Source: Saccopteryx bilineata (taxonomy: Eukaryota > Chordata > Mammalia > Chiroptera > Emballonuridae). From it: a stretch of 64,000 nucleotides of DNA. Below the pieces are notes generated by a model. The model searched no databases. It was not told where the DNA came from and worked only from the letters and a program-made list of their open reading frames with translations. Positions 45,465-64,000 of the stretch are shown here, one piece after another. Every line of letters begins with the position of its first letter. Position 1 is the first letter of the stretch. Location: the NCBI RefSeq assembly GCF_036850765.1, contig NC_089490.1, forward strand, positions 131,716,522 to 131,780,521, written 5' to 3'. The translations under genes and the position numbers were made by a program.

Positions 45465-45840
45465 TTTGGGACATAAAACTATTCTGAAACATTCAGTGGC
45501 ACATCTTACCATGGGTCTTCCGAAGCCCTCCAGGGTTGGCCTCCTTGTGGCTTCCACACACCCTGCTCAGCCTTTCCCTCCTTCCTAATCTTCCTGAATC
45601 TGATTCATCATTTGCCCCAACCAGAACCCCACCTCTTCCAGGAAGTCTTCCCAGAGACTTCAGCATGTGGGGCTCCCTCCCTCTGATGAGCTTTGTGCAT
45701 TTGAGATGCCCACTCTGAGACACTTATAGCTCCTGCCTGGGATTATGAGCCTTTCCTGCCTTGCTCTCCACTTCCACTCTCCTGGCACACAGCTTATCTT
45801 AACCTCCTGAGGGGCTATGCAGTTCTTACATGGAGCAGCC
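45465..45840. repeat. L2-like old repeat
   Basis: 'CCACCTCTTCCAGGAAGTCTTCCCAGA' and 'CCACTTCCACTCTCCTGGCACACAG' follow L2 3' text; diverged. Confidence 0.5.
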
Positions 45841-46611
45841 ATGACACTGCACCACTTGAGGTGACTGTGTGGCTCCCCATTGCTCCTGCATCCAGAATGG
45901 GGTCACTTCTTTTTGGCTTTCCCTCTCCTACTCATTCCTTCTCACAGGCACCAGCCCCTCTCCTCTCCTTGGCTGACTCTGCCTCACCACATCCATCCCC
46001 CAGGCCCCAAGCAGAAAGGTTTCGGGCTCAAGGAGGCCTTTCATCTGCCACAGATGAACCTTCCCTGGGAGCCACCTCGCTGTCCTCTGCTTGCCCTGCT
46101 GAACTGCAGGGTGGTCAGTCAGCCAGGACCCACAGTGGGAGGGCACTGGCCAATGTCCACATGAGCAATGGCTGGAGAAGCTCCTGAGAGTTAAGTGAGC
46201 AGTGTGTGTTCAGCCCTGTTGTCTTTCACAGTCTGAGCCTCCCAAACCCCCAGCAGTCCTGGGACCAAGCCCACCACTCTCAGGAATAGAGCTAGAGCAT
46301 TGGGGAAGGGACAGGGACATCTCTGGGCCTCCTGCACCATGTCATACATCTCTGTGACACATGTCACTCTGGAGCCCAAGAACCACTATCCTTCTCCATT
46401 CCTGGAGTGCTGATAGAGTTAAAAGATTTAACACCAACTTCATCCCAAAGTCCAAGTAAACCCACTGTTGCTTTAAAATTAAAAATGGAAGTGATATTGG
46501 AGAGCATAATCTATTTGTAATAAGTTAGGTCACATTCTCCCAGGTGCGAATCCAAGAAGGGGAGCACTCGTGTAGACCTGAGGGCACACAGCCAGGTGGC
46601 CCAAAACAGTG

Positions 46612-52206
<5,595 letters not shown>

Positions 52207-52368
52207 CTTCCGTCAGCGCTGAAGGGCGCCGGTAACGTCGCTACCCCGAGGCCTGCTGGGAAGTTCATGTATGGTCTCGCGAGAGCAAAGGGGGGGTGGA
52301 GCCAGGACGTCGTATAAAAATTTCCCCCCAAAGCACGTGACTTCTTTCGCCCCGCTGCCACCGCCATC
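52207..52368. promoter_or_regulatory. Bidirectional NDUFA7/RPS28 promoter
   Basis: The 162 bp between the two start codons must hold both 5'UTRs and the shared promoter. Seen: the palindrome TCTCGCGAGA at 52275-52284, a known element of bidirectional housekeeping promoters; TATAAAAA at 52313-52320; CACGTGAC at 52334-52341; and a pyrimidine start CTTCTTTCGCCCC at 52341, about 28 bp after the TATA-like box, as expected of a 5'TOP ribosomal protein mRNA. The surroundings (52120-52470) are GC-rich with many CpGs. RPS28 is therefore expected to start near 52341. The NDUFA7 start is not resolved. Confidence 0.8.
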
Positions 52369-53138
<770 letters not shown>

Positions 53139-53360
53139 ATTTGAGTCTGGTGAGTGCGTTGCTGGAGTGGGGGAACTGAGAGCCTGCCTGCCTGCCTCTG
53201 TTTGAGACTCTTGGTTGGTGGTAGGGAGGCTTTGCTAACCCCATGGACGAGGAACCGTGGAGGGGATGGGGGTGGGGGTGTAGAAATTGGCAAGGTGGAG
53301 GAGGGAGTTTGCTAGTTGCTGGGAGACCTGTCATCATCTCTTGCATGTGTTTGTTTACAG

Positions 53361-53436
53361 GGTCCTGGATGCCGGTGAACCCCTCGGCCTATGGGCATGA
53401 TGTTCAACTGTTAATAAAATGTTTATATAAATTCGG
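53361..53436 (+). other. RPS28: RPS28 3'UTR exon with poly(A) signal
   Basis: Exon 3 ends at 53149 before GTGAGT. The acceptor TTGTTTACAG ends at 53360 and the last exon runs through AATAAA at 53413-53418 to about 53436, where a SINE begins almost at once. Confidence 0.85.
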
Positions 53437-53447
53437 GGGGGTAGTTT

Positions 53448-53680
53448 GTTTTTGAGAGAGAGAGAGAGAGATGGGAATGGAGAGAGATGAGAAGCATCAA
53501 TTCTTTCTTGGCATTTTAGTTAATTGATAGCTTTCTCATGTACCGTGATTGGGGAGGGGGGTGCAGCTGAGCCAGGGTCCTTGGGCTTAAGGCCAGCGAC
53601 CTTGGGGTTTTGAACTTGGGTTCTCTGCAGCCCAGGTTGATGCTCTTATCTACTGCGCCACTGCCTGCTAAATTCAGGTT
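53448..53680 (-). mobile_element. Bat SINE, type 1, shortened, between RPS28 and KANK3
   Basis: 'GTTTGTTTTTGAGAGAGAGAG' tail, 'GATGAGAAGCATCAATTC' body, head 'CTACTGCGCCACTGCCTG' on the reverse strand. It lies within about 15 bp of the RPS28 cleavage region. Confidence 0.85.
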
Positions 53681-53794
53681 CTTGTCTGGGGTCACTAGGC
53701 CTATAAAACCTTCCTGTGGGGTACGCAGGTAGTCACTGACTCCCTTTTTTGCATTCTGGAGACCTAGGGTGATGTGTTCTTCCCCAACAAGTTT

Positions 53795-54000
53795 TTTTTT
53801 GTTGTTGTTTTTGTTTTGTTTTGTTATTATTTATTCATTTTAGAGAGGAGAGGGAGAGACAGAGAGAGAGAGAAGGGGGGAGGAGCTGGAAGCATCAACT
53901 CCCATATGTGCCTTGACCAGGCAAGCCCAGGGTTTCGAACCGGTGACCTCAGCATTTCCAGGTTGACGCTTTATCCACTGCGCCACCACAGGTCAGGCTG
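53795..54000 (-). mobile_element. Bat SINE, type 3, between RPS28 and KANK3
   Basis: T-rich (GTTTT)n tail at 53795-53830, GAGAGACAGAGAGAG body, head 'GCGCCACCACAGGTCAGGC' on the reverse strand. Confidence 0.9.
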
Positions 54001-54077
54001 TTTTTGTTTTTTTGAGAAATGGGAAATGTATGTCTGTATGTGCTCCTAAAACATGATACAAGTTCAGCTAGCAATAT

Positions 54078-54083
54078 TTTATT
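54078..54083 (-). other. KANK3: KANK3 poly(A) signal
   Basis: AATAAA on the minus strand (plus-strand TTTATT), about 130 bp after the KANK3 stop codon. The KANK3 and RPS28 ends face each other about 640 bp apart. Confidence 0.8.
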
Positions 54084-54213
54084 AGGGAATAAGATAGACC
54101 AGGGTTTGGCAACTGAACAGCAGACCCTGGTCCCTGCTTTGCCCCAGAGGTTAAGGTGGGGAAGGGAAAGATATCTTCACCTCCCCGCAACCATGTCCAA
54201 TGTGTGATGCCAC

Positions 54214-62143
<7,930 letters not shown>

Positions 62144-62291
62144 GTTTCCTGGGGTAGCCACCAGACACCCTGAAAAAGGATTCCAGAGGGGGGAAACCAG
62201 AGTTAGTCCCTGTCCTTCTGGCCAGGCCTCTGGGGTCAGCCTTGATTCTGAGTGAATAAACAGACCCAAGAGCTCCTCTCCAACCCCCCCC

Positions 62292-62292
<1 letters not shown>

Positions 62293-62332
<40 letters not shown>
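62293..62332. repeat. (CA)n microsatellite
   Basis: 20 uninterrupted CA units, about 125 bp upstream of the KANK3 start-codon exon. Confidence 0.95.
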
Positions 62333-62333
<1 letters not shown>

Positions 62334-62603
62334 GCTCTTTCTTCCCTCCTCCCTCAAGAGGCCTTGAAACTTTGAAGTGAGTAAATGTGGGGACAGCCAG
62401 GTGCCAGCCAGGTGCTAGGCCTCAGCCTGCTGGGCAGGAGGAGGCAAAAGGGCATCAAAAGAGAGAGAAAAGTGATCAAGAAAACAAGAGTAGCTGGGGG
62501 TAGATGTGAGGATGGGTGCCATTCCCTGAAGAAAACCAGAAATTAATGGTCAAAGGGGTAGAATGTGAACCTTCTGAAAGAGAAGGCAAGAATTGGAAGT
62601 TTG

Positions 62604-62785
62604 CCTGACCTATGGTGGTGCAGTGGCTATAGAATCAACTTGGAATGCTGAGGTTGCTGGTTCGAAACCTGGGGTTTGCCTGGGCAAGGCACATATGAGA
62701 AGCAACTATGAGTTAATGCTTCCCACTCCCCTCCCCACACACACACCTTTCTCTCTCCTCTCTCTAAAATCAATAAAATAAGCAT
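62604..62785 (+). mobile_element. Bat SINE, type 3
   Basis: 'GCCTGACCTATGGTGGTGC' head, 'CTCTCTAAAATCAATAAAATAAG' tail. Confidence 0.88.
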
Positions 62786-62805
62786 TTTGAGAGAGAGAGA
62801 GCAAG

Positions 62806-62928
62806 CCTGACCTGTGGTGGGACAATGGATAAAGGGTCGACCTGAAATGCTGAGGTCGCCAGTTTGAAACCCCTTGCTTGCCTGGCCAAGGAACATATGG
62901 GAGTTGATGCTTCCTGCTCCTCCCTCCT

Positions 62929-62967
<39 letters not shown>

Positions 62968-63050
62968 CTCTCTCCCCTCTCTAAAATGAATAAATAAAAA
63001 TAATAAATAATTTTTTAAAAGTATTTTAAAAAATAAATAAAAATAAAAAG
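62806..63050 (+). mobile_element. Bat SINE, type 3
   Basis: 'GCCTGACCTGTGGTGGGAC' head, (CT)n and (TG)n in the body, 'AATGAATAAATAAAAATAATAAATAA' tail. Only about 20 bp from the previous copy. Confidence 0.9.
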
Positions 63051-63115
63051 AGAGAAAGATGGGGCTTTGAAGCCCTCACATGAAAAAGCTTTAGGGGAGC
63101 ACAAGCTGCCTGTAA

Positions 63116-63240
63116 GTATCAAGTGCCTACTATATGCCCTGCTTGATTAAATGTAACCCCAAGCAATCCTTCAAGGCAGATATTATTCACATTTTCCAGA
63201 TGAGGAGACTGAGGCCCAAAGCAATTAGGTTAATTGCCTG
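63116..63240 (+). repeat. MIR element
   Basis: 'GTGCCTACTATATGCCC', 'ATTTTCCAGATGAGGAGACTGAGGCCCA' is MIR text. Confidence 0.7.
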
Positions 63241-63834
63241 TGGGAAACACCCCCAGATTAGGCTCTGCTCGTCTTCTGGCGACCTTTGCCTACCAGACCC
63301 AATCTGTACTCTCCCTAACCTACTGCTCATCTGTGCTAAACTAACCACCTTTCCACTTCCCACCTCTGTCCAGCCTGGGTCCTTGACCTTTTCTACCCAT
63401 TCAAGGCCAGGCAGGGGCCCTTCTAGTCCTGAAGCAGCTGTTTCCTGTACCCTTACACCAGCTGCAAGGGGCAGGTCAATGGGGCAGCTGCTCATCACAG
63501 AAGACATCCAGTGCCTCTCAGGACTTGTTTTTAGGAAACTGGCACAGAGTGGCTGAGCCATGGAACAGGCCTGGGTGGGGGATTAGAATTCTAGGCCTAT
63601 CTCACACACAGCTCACTGTGTTACTCAGTTGGGGTCAGCCCCCTCCTCCGGTGACCTGGTAACATCCAAACCCAAGACGCTGGGAATTCAAAAAACAGCT
63701 GTGGACCATCCCCAAGACCCAAACTAGCTGCAGCAGCTAGACCCAGTGGTAGGGCTGAGAAATGGGTAAATGCTCTAAGAATGGTAAATAATAAAAAACA
63801 ACACTTTTTCAATTTTCTATGGACCAGCTTCAAT
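63241..63834. other. Unassigned sequence
   Basis: No exon, RNA gene or repeat family was recognised between the two MIR elements. Confidence 0.45.
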
Positions 63835-63990
63835 TCTAAGCAATCTGTGGGTATTAATTAACTTTTTAAAAATCCTAGCTAAACCCTGTGAGGTAGGTTT
63901 CCTTACTGCCATTCTCCTTTCTTCCATTATACAGATGGAGAAACAGACACAGACAGATTAAGCGATCTGCCCAAGGTCACACACAAGCAA
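63835..63990 (+). repeat. MIR element
   Basis: 'CCCTGTGAGGTAGGT', 'CATTATACAGATGGAGAAAC' and 'GATCTGCCCAAGGTCACAC' are MIR core phrases. Confidence 0.75.
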
Positions 63991-64000
63991 AGGCAGGATT

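Larger units (their letters stand above)
62170..63115. other. KANK3 upstream intron or flank, SINE-rich
   Basis: The KANK3 start-codon exon has an acceptor at 62170-62171, so a noncoding first exon and the promoter lie further right, perhaps outside the window. No first exon could be recognised. Confidence 0.5.

Overview
This is a mammalian nuclear window, almost certainly from a bat. The evidence is the density of tRNA-derived SINEs of three bat (Ves-like) types, with heads reading GGCCGGTTGGCTCAG, GACCAGGCGGTGGCGCAG and GACCTGTGGTGGCGCAG. They sit beside well-preserved DNA transposons (hAT, SPIN and Tc1/mariner), a signature of bat genomes. I cannot name the species; a vesper-like or sheath-tailed lineage is only a guess. 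Genes are split by introns with GT-AG junctions, so exons were read directly from splice sites and frame continuity.

Five protein-coding genes are present, in the order and orientation I recall for human chromosome 19p13.2: CERS4 (+, 12.7-22.2 kb), CD320 (-, 37.9-43.3 kb), NDUFA7 (-, 46.6-52.2 kb), RPS28 (+, 52.3-53.4 kb) and KANK3 (-, 54.1-62.2 kb, 5' noncoding exon further right). All five coding sequences can be assembled with intact frames: 393, 280, 113, 69 and 815 residues. NDUFA7 and RPS28 start 162 bp apart on opposite strands and share a GC-rich divergent promoter. RPS28 and KANK3 converge tail to tail.

Regions: 1-12.6 kb is repeats plus unassigned sequence, including a Tc1/mariner relic with long inverted repeats and a 10 x 47 bp minisatellite. 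12.6-22.3 kb is CERS4. 22.3-37.9 kb has no recognisable gene; it holds a purine-rich tract, broken L1 pieces, a U6 pseudogene, an LTR-like block and nested SINEs and MITEs. 37.9-62.2 kb is the compact CD320-NDUFA7-RPS28-KANK3 cluster. 62.2-64 kb is KANK3 5' flank or first intron.

The genes do not form one pathway. They cover ceramide synthesis in the ER (CERS4), transcobalamin-B12 uptake (CD320), respiratory complex I (NDUFA7), the small ribosomal subunit (RPS28) and talin/cytoskeleton control (KANK3). I found no undescribed multi-gene system. The most unusual signals are the set of hAT-type miniature transposons with preserved 8-bp target duplications (including a SPIN-like element), an L1 abutting the last NDUFA7 splice acceptor, and a shifted, lengthened CD320 tail.
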